A DNA stretch of 64,000 nt from Acidovorax sp. YS12 (GTDB lineage: Bacteria > Pseudomonadota > Gammaproteobacteria > Burkholderiales > Burkholderiaceae_C): assembly GCA_021496925.1 (NCBI GenBank), contig CP053915.1, positions 3,499,501-3,563,500 on the forward strand, given 5' to 3'. This document shows positions 52,492-60,566 of the stretch, piece after piece. Every line of letters starts with the position of its first letter. The first letter of the stretch is position 1. A model generated the notes under the pieces. It had not been told where the DNA came from and made no database searches. It was given only the letters and a program-made list of their open reading frames with translations. A program made the translations under genes and the position numbers.

Positions 52492-53000
52492 CCCGTCCTG
52501 CCGCATGGGCCACCGAGCCCCCGCCCTTCCAGCTTCCTGAAGAGGAGCCGGCCTCCGTGGACAGCGAGGCCGAACTGATCGCGCTCGCCAATATCCTGCA
52601 CTCGCCCATCATCAGGCTGTGGCGGCAACTGCGCTCGGAAGCGGAGCACCTTCAGACGCCGGCGTTGCACGTCACGCTGCTGTTCCAGATCCGCGCGCAG
52701 CCGGGCATCGGCGTCAGCGAGCTGGCCGCGCGCGAGCGCATGCGGCCCTCCTCGATGAACGTGCACCTGCGCGAACTGAGCGAGGCGGGGCTGATCATGC
52801 GCGACGACGCACCCCACCCGGACCGGCGCCGCGTCGGTTTGGCCATCACGCCTGCGGGGAGCGCGTTCCTGGAACGGGTGCTGCACCTGCGCTACCGCTA
52901 TCTGATCCAGAAGCTTGCCGGCATGAGCGCATCCGACCGGGCGAGCCTGAAGGCGGCCATACCGGCGCTGGTGCGCCTGAGCGCGGGATACGTTCCCTGA
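52488..53000 (+). CDS. MarR-family transcription regulator
   Basis: 170 residues starting at GTG, coupled to the second exbD stop. The winged helix has ALHVTLLFQIRAQPGIGVSE, LAARERMRPSSMNVHLRELS and DDAPHPDRRRVGLAITPAG (wing), with dimerising helices at each end. MarR proteins are usually repressors released by a small aromatic or organic ligand. As the last gene of the cluster it probably senses the transported compound; inverted repeats before the receptor gene are the obvious candidate operator. Confidence 0.85.
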   Translation: MTRPAAWATEPPPFQLPEEEPASVDSEAELIALANILHSPIIRLWRQLRSEAEHLQTPALHVTLLFQIRAQPGIGVSELAARERMRPSSMNVHLRELSEAGLIMRDDAPHPDRRRVGLAITPAGSAFLERVLHLRYRYLIQKLAGMSASDRASLKAAIPALVRLSAGYVP

Positions 53001-53046
53001 TCCGTGGAACGGCCCGCCGGGACACGTTCCCCGACAATGGCGCACC

Positions 53047-53466
53047 ATGACTCTGCGCAACATCGCCACGCTCCTGGGCATCGTGCTGCTCGCCGCCGTC
53101 GCGTGGCACGCCTACGGACCGCCAGGCCTCCTTGCCGCGGGCGGCGGCCTGGTCATGTGGGGGTTGCTGCATTTCACGCGTCTCGTGCATGTGATGACGC
53201 GCGCCGCGCGCAGCCCCATCGGCCACGTGGGCAGCGCGGTGATGCTCAACGCCAGGCTGAAGTCTGGCGTGAACCTGATGCACGTGGTCGCCCTGGCGCG
53301 CGCGCTCGGTGAAGCGCGCTCCGCCGAAGGGCTGCAGCCCGAGGTCTATCGCTGGACCGATGGCACCGGCTCGCATGTGACGTGCGAGTTCGCCGGCGGC
53401 TGCCTGGTGCGCTGGAAGCTGGTGCGTCCAGCGCCTTTGGCGGATGGGCAGGCTGGCGAATCGTAA
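53047..53466 (+). CDS. Small membrane protein of unknown function
   Basis: 139 residues. Two hydrophobic helices (about 5-21 and 26-42) are followed by HFTRLVHVMTRAARSPIGHV and a soluble part with RWTDGTGSHVTCEFAGGCLV. Not recognised; similar small proteins occur upstream of ilvE in Comamonadaceae as I recall. Frame, start codon position and coding style look real, but the ribosome binding site is weak. Spaced 46 bases from the MarR gene and 48 from ilvE. Confidence 0.65.
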   Translation: MTLRNIATLLGIVLLAAVAWHAYGPPGLLAAGGGLVMWGLLHFTRLVHVMTRAARSPIGHVGSAVMLNARLKSGVNLMHVVALARALGEARSAEGLQPEVYRWTDGTGSHVTCEFAGGCLVRWKLVRPAPLADGQAGES

Positions 53467-53476
53467 AATCGCGGTC

Positions 53477-53497
53477 TTTGCGGCAGCGTGCCGCAAA
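53477..53497. promoter_or_regulatory. Inverted repeat just upstream of ilvE
   Basis: TTTGCGGCA and TGCCGCAAA are perfect 9-base arms around GCG, 17 bases before the ilvE ATG. No T tract follows. It could be an operator or a 5' leader hairpin affecting ilvE translation. Confidence 0.5.
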
Positions 53498-53514
53498 CCC
53501 TTCAAAGGATTCCC

Positions 53515-54453
53515 ATGAGCCCCGTAGTTCCCTCGATGGCCGATCGTGACGGCAAGATCTGGATGGATGGCCAGATGGTCGATTGGCGCGATGCCAAGAT
53601 CCACGTGCTGACCCACACGCTGCACTATGGCTGCGGCGCCTTCGAAGGCGTGCGCGCCTACAACACCGCCGGCGGCACGGCCATCTTCCGCCTGCAGGAG
53701 CACACGGAGCGCCTGTTCAACAGCGCCAAGATCCTGCGCATGAAGCTGCCCTTCACGCCCGAGCAGCTGAACCAGGCCCAGCTCGACGTGGTCAAGGCCA
53801 ACAAGCTCGAGAGTTGCTACCTGCGCCCGCTGGTGTGGATAGGCGACAAGAAGCTGGGCGTCTCGCCCAAGGGCAACACCATCCACGCCATGGTGGCGGC
53901 CTGGGCCTGGGGCGCGTACCTGGGCGAGGAAGGCCTCAAGCGCGGCATCCGCGTCAAGACCAGCAGCTACACGCGCCACCACGTCAACATCACGATGACG
54001 CAGGCCAAGGCGGTGAGCAACTACAGCAACTCCATCCTGGCCAACATGGAAGCCACGGACGACGGCTACGACGAGGCCCTGCTGCTCGATGCGGCCGGTT
54101 TCGTCTCCGAAGGCGCGGGCGAGAACATCTTCGTCGTGAAGAACGGCGTGGTCTACACGCCCGACCTGTCGGCCGGCGCGCTCAACGGCATCACGCGCAA
54201 CACCATCTTCCACATCGCCAAGGACCTGGGCCTGGAGATCGTGCAAAAGCGCATCACGCGCGACGAGGTGTACATCGCCGACGAAGCCTTCTTCACCGGC
54301 ACGGCCGCCGAGGTCACGCCGATCCGCGAGCTCGACCGCATCGAGATCGGCGCCGGCAGCCGCGGCCCGGTCACCGAGAAAATTCAGAACGCGTTCTTCG
54401 ACATCGTGAACGGACGCAATCCCCAATACGCCCACTGGCTCACCAAGGTTTGA
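53515..54453 (+). CDS. ilvE: Branched-chain amino-acid aminotransferase
   Basis: 312 residues, class IV PLP aminotransferase. The family blocks are HVLTHTLHYGCGAFEGVRAY, RLFNSAKILRM, the PLP-binding Lys in TMTQAKAVSNYSNSILA (about residue 165) and EGAGENIFVVKNG. It performs the last step of Val, Leu and Ile synthesis. ATG 53515 follows AAAGGATTCCC. The zinc-finger gene starts six bases after its stop, implying an operon. Confidence 0.95.
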   Translation: MSPVVPSMADRDGKIWMDGQMVDWRDAKIHVLTHTLHYGCGAFEGVRAYNTAGGTAIFRLQEHTERLFNSAKILRMKLPFTPEQLNQAQLDVVKANKLESCYLRPLVWIGDKKLGVSPKGNTIHAMVAAWAWGAYLGEEGLKRGIRVKTSSYTRHHVNITMTQAKAVSNYSNSILANMEATDDGYDEALLLDAAGFVSEGAGENIFVVKNGVVYTPDLSAGALNGITRNTIFHIAKDLGLEIVQKRITRDEVYIADEAFFTGTAAEVTPIRELDRIEIGAGSRGPVTEKIQNAFFDIVNGRNPQYAHWLTKV

Positions 54454-54458
54454 CCACC

Positions 54459-54665
54459 ATGACGCAAGCTGTCGTCGAATTGCTCGCCAAGGACCTCAAC
54501 GGCAATGGCGGTGTCTATTGCCCCAACCCCAAGGCCGACATGAAGCTGTGGAACACCCACCCGAAGGTCTACATCGACGTGGCGCACCACGGCGAGGGCA
54601 AGTGCCCGTACTGCGGCACCGTGTACCGCCTGAAGGCGGGCGAGGTGGTCAAGGGCGGGCACTGA
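54459..54665 (+). CDS. Zinc-finger domain protein (zf-CHCC)
   Basis: 68 residues. Cys in VYCPNPKADM, His in HHGEG and the CPYCGTVYRL pair form a CHCC zinc site, the same fold as the mitochondrial complex I accessory subunit NDUFS6. The bacterial role is unclear. Linkage to ilvE is common in betaproteobacteria as I know it. A dispersed repeat and terminator follow. Confidence 0.88.
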   Translation: MTQAVVELLAKDLNGNGGVYCPNPKADMKLWNTHPKVYIDVAHHGEGKCPYCGTVYRLKAGEVVKGGH

Positions 54666-54700
54666 GCCCGTGCCCGGGGATCGCCCCGGGCTTCTCCTGT

Positions 54701-54748
54701 TTTGATAGCTGCTAGCGCTTGCTGCGTAAGCCTTTGCGCCGGTTTTGG
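54701..54748. repeat. Dispersed palindromic repeat, copy 8
   Basis: TTTTGATAGCTGCTAGCGCT followed by TGCTGCGTAAG and a GCGCCGGTTTTGG end; one of the copies closest to consensus. Lies between the zinc-finger gene and its terminator. Confidence 0.75.
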
Positions 54749-54775
54749 CCTGTAGTCCTTGCTACAGGCCTTTTT
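54747..54775 (+). terminator. Terminator between convergent zinc-finger and glycosyltransferase genes
   Basis: GGCCTGTAG and CTACAGGCC pair perfectly around a six-base loop and are followed by TTTTT. The hairpin overlaps the stop codon of the leftward glycosyltransferase gene (54762). Confidence 0.85.
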
Positions 54776-55499
54776 GCGTGCGCAGGTGGCGTGCATTGCC
54801 CCAGGTCAGGCGCGCCTTCATGGCCAGCTTGCGCCAGCGCGTGGCCCAGCGGGCGGGCGTGCCGCGCCCGGCGATGGTGCTGTCCTGGCTGGTCACGTCC
54901 AGCCGCACCACGGGGGGCTGCACCCCGAGGATGCGCAGGCCGTTTTCCCACCAGAAGCGCAGGTCGATGTCGATCGGGCGGCCAAACGGTACCCGGCTGT
55001 CGAGCAGCTTGCGCGCGCCCGCGCGGCTCACCACGTAGCCCGCGGTGAAGCTCGGCACGCGCCGGTACTGGATCAGCCGGTGCGTGGGAGTCAGGGGCCT
55101 GGCGGCGCGGATTTTCTCGCCCGCGGGGCGGCCCATGAGCTTGACCATGTCCCAATCGCCCTCCAGCGCGACGATGGCCTGCACCACCGGGGCAAAGGCT
55201 TCTTCCAGCACCACGTCGTCCTCCAGCACGACCAGGGCCGGGGCGTCACTGGCCAGCAGCTGGCGCCATGCCTGGATGTGGCTGGCATAGCAGCCCTTCT
55301 CGCCATCGACCAGCGGCTGGTAGTACTGGCTGCGGTTGCGCTCCGGGCTGTACAGCGGGCCTTGCGCGGCCTGCGGCAGGTGCTTCCACCACACGGCGGG
55401 CAGGCGCTCCCCCGGCAGGCCCAGGCGGGCGAGCTGGGCCTCGATGCGGGCGCGGCGTTCGCTGTCCTTGTCGAGGTTGATGAAGACCAGGGGCAGCAT
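54762..55499 (-). CDS. Glycosyltransferase family 25 (LPS biosynthesis-like)
   Basis: 245 residues, cytoplasmic. Opens MLPLVFINLDKDSERRARIE, the GT25 start, with EKGCYASHIQAWRQLLAS, the acidic VVLEDDVVLEEAF containing the metal-binding DDV, and VPSFTAGYVVSRAGARKLLD. GT25 enzymes add sugars to lipopolysaccharide cores. Directly abuts the gene at 55500. Acceptor sugar not readable from sequence. Confidence 0.9.
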   Translation of the reverse strand: MLPLVFINLDKDSERRARIEAQLARLGLPGERLPAVWWKHLPQAAQGPLYSPERNRSQYYQPLVDGEKGCYASHIQAWRQLLASDAPALVVLEDDVVLEEAFAPVVQAIVALEGDWDMVKLMGRPAGEKIRAARPLTPTHRLIQYRRVPSFTAGYVVSRAGARKLLDSRVPFGRPIDIDLRFWWENGLRILGVQPPVVRLDVTSQDSTIAGRGTPARWATRWRKLAMKARLTWGNARHLRTQKGL

Positions 55500-56204
55500 T
55501 CACAGCCTCCACCAGCGGCGCCGGGGTGCGGGGGCATCGTCGCCCAGGCGCTGCGCCAGCGCGAGGTAGTGCGCGAAGTTCAGCGGGCGGTCCTGCGTCA
55601 CGTCGGCCGCCACGGCAGCGAGCAGGGCGCCGTAGGCCGGCTTGCGCGACTCGAACAGATGGAAAAAGTCGCGCTGGCCGTAGAACGTGCCAATGCCGAA
55701 CACGCCTTCATGGCCCAGGGCCCACTTGGGTATCAGGGTCGCCGTGGGGGCCGGCATGGCCAGGGCGATGCCGCGCGCGCGCGCCAGCGCGCTCAGCACC
55801 TCGGCCGCGTCGTGCTGCTTGCTGGTTTGCAGGTCGGGCTTGCCCAGCGCCTCCCACAGCCCCTTGCGCAAGGCCATGAACATGGGGCCGGCATAGACCT
55901 GGTTGCCCGGCTTGTGGTTGGAAAACTGGGCCAGGCCGAACAGGGCGCCGGCCTGCGCCTGGGCAATGGCCCCGAGACAGGCCTGGCGGTGCAGGGGGAA
56001 GGCATCGATATCGCAGAAAATCACGACATCGTCGCTGCCGTGGCGCTCCAGCACCTCGGTCATCCAGCGGCCATGCGGCTGCTGGTGCGCGCGTTCCTGC
56101 TGCAGTGGCAGGTCCAGATGGGCGAAGACGGCCCGTTGCTGTTCCAGAATGTCCGCCGGGATGTTGTCCCAGTACATGGTGTGGATCACGGGCAGTGGGT
56201 GCAT
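55500..56204 (-). CDS. Putative glycosyltransferase-like protein
   Basis: 234 residues. IHTMYWDNIPADILEQQRAV near the start and a DID motif in VVIFCDIDAFPLHRQAC suggest a GT-A fold sugar-nucleotide enzyme, but I do not recognise the family with certainty. Conserved-looking SNHKPGNQVYAGPMFMALRK follows. The ATG at 56204 was chosen over 56252 because the recognisable domain begins there. It is immediately followed by the GT25 gene, so they form an operon facing away from the O-antigen-ligase-like gene. Confidence 0.7.
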   Translation of the reverse strand: MHPLPVIHTMYWDNIPADILEQQRAVFAHLDLPLQQERAHQQPHGRWMTEVLERHGSDDVVIFCDIDAFPLHRQACLGAIAQAQAGALFGLAQFSNHKPGNQVYAGPMFMALRKGLWEALGKPDLQTSKQHDAAEVLSALARARGIALAMPAPTATLIPKWALGHEGVFGIGTFYGQRDFFHLFESRKPAYGALLAAVAADVTQDRPLNFAHYLALAQRLGDDAPAPRRRWWRL

Positions 56205-56278
56205 GGGACGGGGTCGAAGGACAAGGGCGCGGGCCGCGGAGGTGCGCGCCATTGTATGGACAGAAAAAGGGGATCGAT

Positions 56279-57514
56279 TTGTTCTTGAAGCGGATTCAGC
56301 CGCGCCTTCTGCTGGCGGCCCAATGGAGCCTGGTCGCCGCGTTCCTGTTGTTCCCCGTGGCTTTCGCGCCCGGCAACGTGGCCATCGCGCTGGCTTTCCT
56401 GCTGTCTCTGGCGGCGGGGGGCTACCGCGCGCGCTGGCAGGCGGTGCGCGGCATGCCGGTGGTCTGGTGGGCGCTGGGCCTGTACGCGGTGGTGCTCGTG
56501 GGCGCGCTCTACAGTCCGGCGCCCGGCGCGGATATCGGCATGCATCTGAGCAAGTACGGCAAGCTCCTGCTGCTTCCCGCCCTGCTGCCCCTGCTGGCGC
56601 AGGCCGCGTGGCGCACGCGGTGCCTGAACGCCTTCATGGCTGCCATGGGGTTCATCCTGGCGTCGGTCTACGCCAACGTGTTCTGGCAGTTGCCCTGGTC
56701 CGTCACCCAGAACCAGGGCTGGGGCGGGGACCATACCGTGGTGGGCGACTACATCACGCAGAACATCATGATGGTCTTCTTCGCCACGGCGGCCATCGCG
56801 CGCGGGCAGTCGGCACAGGGCCGGCGCCGCTGGGCCTGGTGGCTGGCGGCCGCGCTGGCGGCGGTGGCGGTGACCCAGCTTTCCCAGGGGCGCACGGGCT
56901 ACCTGCTGCTCTGCGTGGCGGCGGCAGGCTATGTCTTCCTGGCGCTGCGCGGGCGTGCGCGCTGGGTGGTGCTGGGCAGCATGGCGCTGGCCATCGGCGG
57001 CGTGCTGGCGACTTCGCAAACCGTGCGTGACCGCATCGCCCTCGGGCTGAACGAGGCGGCGCAGAGCAGCAGCATGGAAATCACCAGCATCGGCGGGCGC
57101 GTCAATTTCTGGAAGCACACCGCGCTGCTGATCGAGGAAAAGCCTTTGCAGGGCTGGGGCACGGGCAGCTACCACAGCGTCTGGTGCCAGCGTGTCACGC
57201 AAGAGGGCTGGTGCTGGTTCGGCGGCTGGCATCCGCACAACCAGTACCTGTTCTTCTGGATGGAGAACGGCGTGCTGGGGCTGGCGCTGTTCCTGCTGCT
57301 GGTGAGCGCGCCCGCGCGCGCCAGTGCGCGCGCGGCGGCGCTGGACCGTCCCCTGCTGTGGGCCTTCTCCCTGATTTTCGCCGTGGACAGCCTCATCAAC
57401 TCCCCCCTGTTCAGCGGGCGCGAGAGCCATTTCTTCATCATGCTGCTGCTGTGGCTGTGCGCGCAGGCGCACTTCGGTGGCCGCGGTGCGCAGCCTACCC
57501 CCGCAGTGGTTTAG
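56279..57514 (+). CDS. O-antigen ligase (WaaL)-like membrane protein
   Basis: 411 residues from TTG 56279; no ATG occurs in frame near the start, and AAAAAGGGG lies seven bases upstream. About ten membrane helices, with a large periplasmic loop containing GGRVNFWKHTALLIEEKPLQ, GWGTGSYHSVW and GWHPHNQYLFFWMENG. The HNQYL His and upstream Arg are typical of Wzy_C/WaaL ligases that join O-polysaccharide to lipid A-core in the periplasm. It could instead be a polymerase-like family member. Its 3' end overlaps the next, convergent gene by four bases. Confidence 0.85.
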   Translation: MFLKRIQPRLLLAAQWSLVAAFLLFPVAFAPGNVAIALAFLLSLAAGGYRARWQAVRGMPVVWWALGLYAVVLVGALYSPAPGADIGMHLSKYGKLLLLPALLPLLAQAAWRTRCLNAFMAAMGFILASVYANVFWQLPWSVTQNQGWGGDHTVVGDYITQNIMMVFFATAAIARGQSAQGRRRWAWWLAAALAAVAVTQLSQGRTGYLLLCVAAAGYVFLALRGRARWVVLGSMALAIGGVLATSQTVRDRIALGLNEAAQSSSMEITSIGGRVNFWKHTALLIEEKPLQGWGTGSYHSVWCQRVTQEGWCWFGGWHPHNQYLFFWMENGVLGLALFLLLVSAPARASARAAALDRPLLWAFSLIFAVDSLINSPLFSGRESHFFIMLLLWLCAQAHFGGRGAQPTPAVV

Positions 57515-58470
57515 ATGAACTGCCGGTGCCAGTGCAGCATGTCGTGCCGCGCCAGCAGCGCCTGGGGAATGGGCGGGTGCGGGGCCTGCATGAAGGCGCC
57601 AAGGCGGTCCGGCGCATCGTGGCCATCGACGAAAACGCGCCCGGGGGTGTAGAGGTCGTCCCGCACCGCCGCGGCGCGGGTGGTCAGCAGCTTCTTGCCG
57701 AAAAAAGCCGCTTCCAGGCTGCGCACCGTGGGCCCGCTCTGGTGCGGCTGCACCACCTCCAGCAGGCAGCGCGCGCGGCGCACCCACGCCAGGTTCTCGG
57801 CGTAGGGCAGGGGCGCCGGGGTCAGCAGCGCCCTTTCCTGCGCCGTGTAGGCGCGCTGCCGGTCGGGCGTGATGTGGAAGTGCACCCGCAGCCCGGCCTG
57901 GCGCGCCGCCGCGTGCAGGCGCGCCAGCGTGGGCATGCGCCCCTTGTCCTGGCCCACGAAGTACAGGTCGATGTCCTGCGTCACGTCGCCCTCCAGGTAC
58001 GGGGAAACGTCCCGGTACACCTGGTCGACCAGGCGCAGCCCGTGGCGCTGCGCGTCCTCGGGGTCGAAGGTGACGACCTCCATGCCGAGCCCTTTCAGGG
58101 CCCGGATGTGCACCAGGCGCAGCAGCGGGTTCTGCTGGTAGTCGCGCACGGGGTTCCAGGTGAACAGGGTGCGCCGTCGCGCGCGGATGTGGCGGCGCAG
58201 GATGCGCAGCTCCTTGATGTTCTCCACGCCGAAGACCAGCACGCTGTCCGTTGGCTCGATGGCGCGCAACTGGGCCAGGTAGCCGGCCGCGAACGCACGC
58301 GAGCGCAGCCCCGCCCAAGGCAGGCTGGCCTCGGCGAACTTGGCCAGCGAATGGGTCAGGCCCCGGTCGTGGCTGCCGTGCGGCAGCACCCGCACCCCCT
58401 CGGCGCCTTGAAGGCGCTCCATCACGAAAGCGGTGAGAAAGAAACGGGTGTTTGCTATCACATGCAGCAT
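57511..58470 (-). CDS. Putative glycosyltransferase, DUF family unknown
   Basis: 319 residues, soluble. Opens MLHVIANTRFFLTAFVMERL; contains VFGVENIKELRILRRHIRAR, TLFTWNPVRDYQQN, DIDLYFVGQDKGRMPTLARL and LEVVQPHQSGPTVRSLEAAF followed by FGKKLLTT. The last block resembles the C-terminal sugar-nucleotide site of GT-B enzymes. Context among LPS genes supports a glycosyltransferase role. Convergent with the ligase-like gene. Confidence 0.7.
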   Translation of the reverse strand: MLHVIANTRFFLTAFVMERLQGAEGVRVLPHGSHDRGLTHSLAKFAEASLPWAGLRSRAFAAGYLAQLRAIEPTDSVLVFGVENIKELRILRRHIRARRRTLFTWNPVRDYQQNPLLRLVHIRALKGLGMEVVTFDPEDAQRHGLRLVDQVYRDVSPYLEGDVTQDIDLYFVGQDKGRMPTLARLHAAARQAGLRVHFHITPDRQRAYTAQERALLTPAPLPYAENLAWVRRARCLLEVVQPHQSGPTVRSLEAAFFGKKLLTTRAAAVRDDLYTPGRVFVDGHDAPDRLGAFMQAPHPPIPQALLARHDMLHWHRQFI

Positions 58471-58510
58471 GGGCGCCGACTATAGGGCCTGCGCATGTGC
58501 CTCGTGTGTC

Positions 58511-59584
58511 TCAGGCCGCCATTCGTTCGCGTGCCGCCTGCCATTCACGGGCCAGTTCCTGCACCAAGGTGGCTGCAGGCAGGGCGCGCGCGGCCGCCAC
58601 GCCCTGGCCGGCCCACAGGGCCAGGTAATCGCCGTCGTCCGCCTCGGCGGCGGCGCGGCGCACCGGGCCCATCAGCGCGTTGTGCACGGGGTAGGCCGGC
58701 CAGGCGTCCTCCAGCGGCTGCAGCTGCGCCATCATCGCGTTGGCGATGCCGCGCGCCGGGCGGCCCGAGAAGGACCGGGTGATGCGCGTTTGCGTGGCGT
58801 CTGCCCGCGCCAGGGCGGCGCGGTAGGCCGGGCCTATGCCCGACTCGGGGCACGCCAGGAAGGCCGTGCCCATCTGCACCGCCTGCGCGCCCAGGGCCTG
58901 GGCGGCGGCGATGCCGCGCCCATCCATGATGCCGCCCGCCGCGATCACCGCCACGTCCCGGGGCGCCAGCGCATCGACGCACTGCGGCACCAGCGCCAGG
59001 GTGCCCACCTGCGCGGCCGTGAAGTCGCCGAGGAAGGTGCCCCGGTGCCCGCCGGCCTCCAGCCCCGAGGCGCAGACCGCATCCGCCCCCACGTCGGCCC
59101 AGGCCAGGGCCTCCTGTACCGTGGTGGCCGTGCCGATCACGGTGCAGCCCGCCGCGTGCAGGCGCTGCACCTGCGCGGCCTCCAGGATGCCGAAGGTGAA
59201 GCTGGCGAAGGCCGGGCGCAGTTCCAGCAGGGTCTCGAACTGCGCGGCGAAGTCCTCGCACCAGCGGGCGGGCACGCCGGGCTGCAGGCCCCATTGGGCG
59301 TACAGCGGCGCCAGCCGCTCCAGCGCCTGGGCCACGGCGGCCGGGTCGGGCGCGGGCGTTTGCTGCACGAACAGGTTGATGCCGAACGGCTGCGCCGTGA
59401 GGCGCCGCACCTCGGCCGCGGCTTCGCGCATGGCGGCGGGCGAGCGCATGCCGCAGCCCAGCATGCCCAGGCCGCCAGCCTGGGAGACGGCGGTGGCCAG
59501 GCGCGCCGTGTCGGCGCCCGCCATGGGGCCTTGGACGATGGGCAGGCGCACACCGCGCGCCGCGAGCAGGGAGGGTTTGGACAT
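58511..59584 (-). CDS. Nitronate monooxygenase / NPD-like flavoprotein
   Basis: 357 residues. TIM-barrel FMN family: LPIVQGPMAGADTARLATAV, QAGGLGMLGCGMRSPAAM, FGINLFVQQTPAP, GLEAGGHRGTFLGD (catalytic His region) and VIAAGGIMDGRGIAAAQALG plus AQAVQMGTAFLACPESG. Class I enzymes oxidise nitronates or propionate 3-nitronate; relatives act as enoyl reductases. It lies 23 bases downstream of the LysR gene on the same strand, so may share its transcript. Confidence 0.9.
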   Translation of the reverse strand: MSKPSLLAARGVRLPIVQGPMAGADTARLATAVSQAGGLGMLGCGMRSPAAMREAAAEVRRLTAQPFGINLFVQQTPAPDPAAVAQALERLAPLYAQWGLQPGVPARWCEDFAAQFETLLELRPAFASFTFGILEAAQVQRLHAAGCTVIGTATTVQEALAWADVGADAVCASGLEAGGHRGTFLGDFTAAQVGTLALVPQCVDALAPRDVAVIAAGGIMDGRGIAAAQALGAQAVQMGTAFLACPESGIGPAYRAALARADATQTRITRSFSGRPARGIANAMMAQLQPLEDAWPAYPVHNALMGPVRRAAAEADDGDYLALWAGQGVAAARALPAATLVQELAREWQAARERMAA

Positions 59585-59607
59585 GGGAAAGTGCCTGGGA
59601 TGAAAGG

Positions 59608-60459
59608 TCAGGAAAGAAGAAGGGTGTCGCGCAGCGCGTCGAGCGCCGCCGAGCGGTAGCCGCGGCGCCAGGCCAGCAGCGTGTCGATACGGGCCAGCAG
59701 GTGCTGGCCCAGGGGCTGCGGCAGCGGCGCGAGCGCCAGCACCGAGCGTGGCACCACGCCCACGCAGGTGCCCGCCGCCACGCACGCCAGGATGGCGTGG
59801 TACGAGCCCAGCTCCAGCAGGCGCAGGGGCTGGGCGCGCGGGGCCAGCCAGTCCTCGGCCAGGCGCCTGTAGGTGCAGCCGGGCTCGAAGGCGGCGAGCG
59901 TGCCGGGCCGCACGTCCTGCGGGCCCTGCACCGGCGGGTGGCCCGCGGGCAGCACCAGCAGCAGCTCTTCGGTGAAGACGGGCACGGTGTCCAGCGCCGC
60001 ATCGGGCGGCTGCCCGGGCGCGCAGGCCACCAGCACGGCATCGAGCGCGTGGGCGCGCAGCCTGTCCAGCAGCACCTGGCTGGCGCCCGTGCACAGCTCC
60101 AGCGCAATGTTGGGCCACTGCCCATGCAGGCGCGCCAGGGGCGCGGGCAGGCGGCTGGCGGCCGTGCTTTCCATCGAGCCCAGGCGCAGCCGCCCTGCGG
60201 GCTGGCCCGGGTGCAGCGCCTGGCGGGCCTCTTCGGCCAGAGCCAGCAGGCGGTGGGCGTAGTCCAGCAGCACCAGGCCCTCGGGCGTCAGCGCCATGCG
60301 CTTGCCTTCGCGCAGGAACAGCGCCACGCCCAGCTCGGCCTCAAGCTGGCGCACGCGCGTCGTCACGTTGGACTGCGCGCGCTGCAGCCGCTCTGCCGCC
60401 CGGGTGACGCTGCCCTCGGCCGCCACGGTGCGGAAGATGTCCAGCGCGGTCAGGTCCAT
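59608..60459 (-). CDS. LysR-family transcription regulator
   Basis: 283 residues. N-terminal helix-turn-helix MDLTALDIFRTVAAEGSVTR, AAERLQRAQSNVTTRVRQLE; C-terminal effector domain with GRLRLGSMESTAASRLPAPL and AFEPGCTYRRLAEDWL. Divergent from the MFS gene at 60567; the A/T-rich gap between them is the probable shared operator. LysR proteins usually activate the divergent neighbour in response to a metabolite. An ATG at 60474 is an alternative start. Confidence 0.92.
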   Translation of the reverse strand: MDLTALDIFRTVAAEGSVTRAAERLQRAQSNVTTRVRQLEAELGVALFLREGKRMALTPEGLVLLDYAHRLLALAEEARQALHPGQPAGRLRLGSMESTAASRLPAPLARLHGQWPNIALELCTGASQVLLDRLRAHALDAVLVACAPGQPPDAALDTVPVFTEELLLVLPAGHPPVQGPQDVRPGTLAAFEPGCTYRRLAEDWLAPRAQPLRLLELGSYHAILACVAAGTCVGVVPRSVLALAPLPQPLGQHLLARIDTLLAWRRGYRSAALDALRDTLLLS

Positions 60460-60566
60460 CGGAGGAAGTTTCATCTTTTTAAAATATGAATATATAAAAT
60501 TCAATCTCTTGATAAGATGTTAAACCTCCCCCTACCGCCTGGCAAGCTCGGCGCCAGCCCCTTTCA

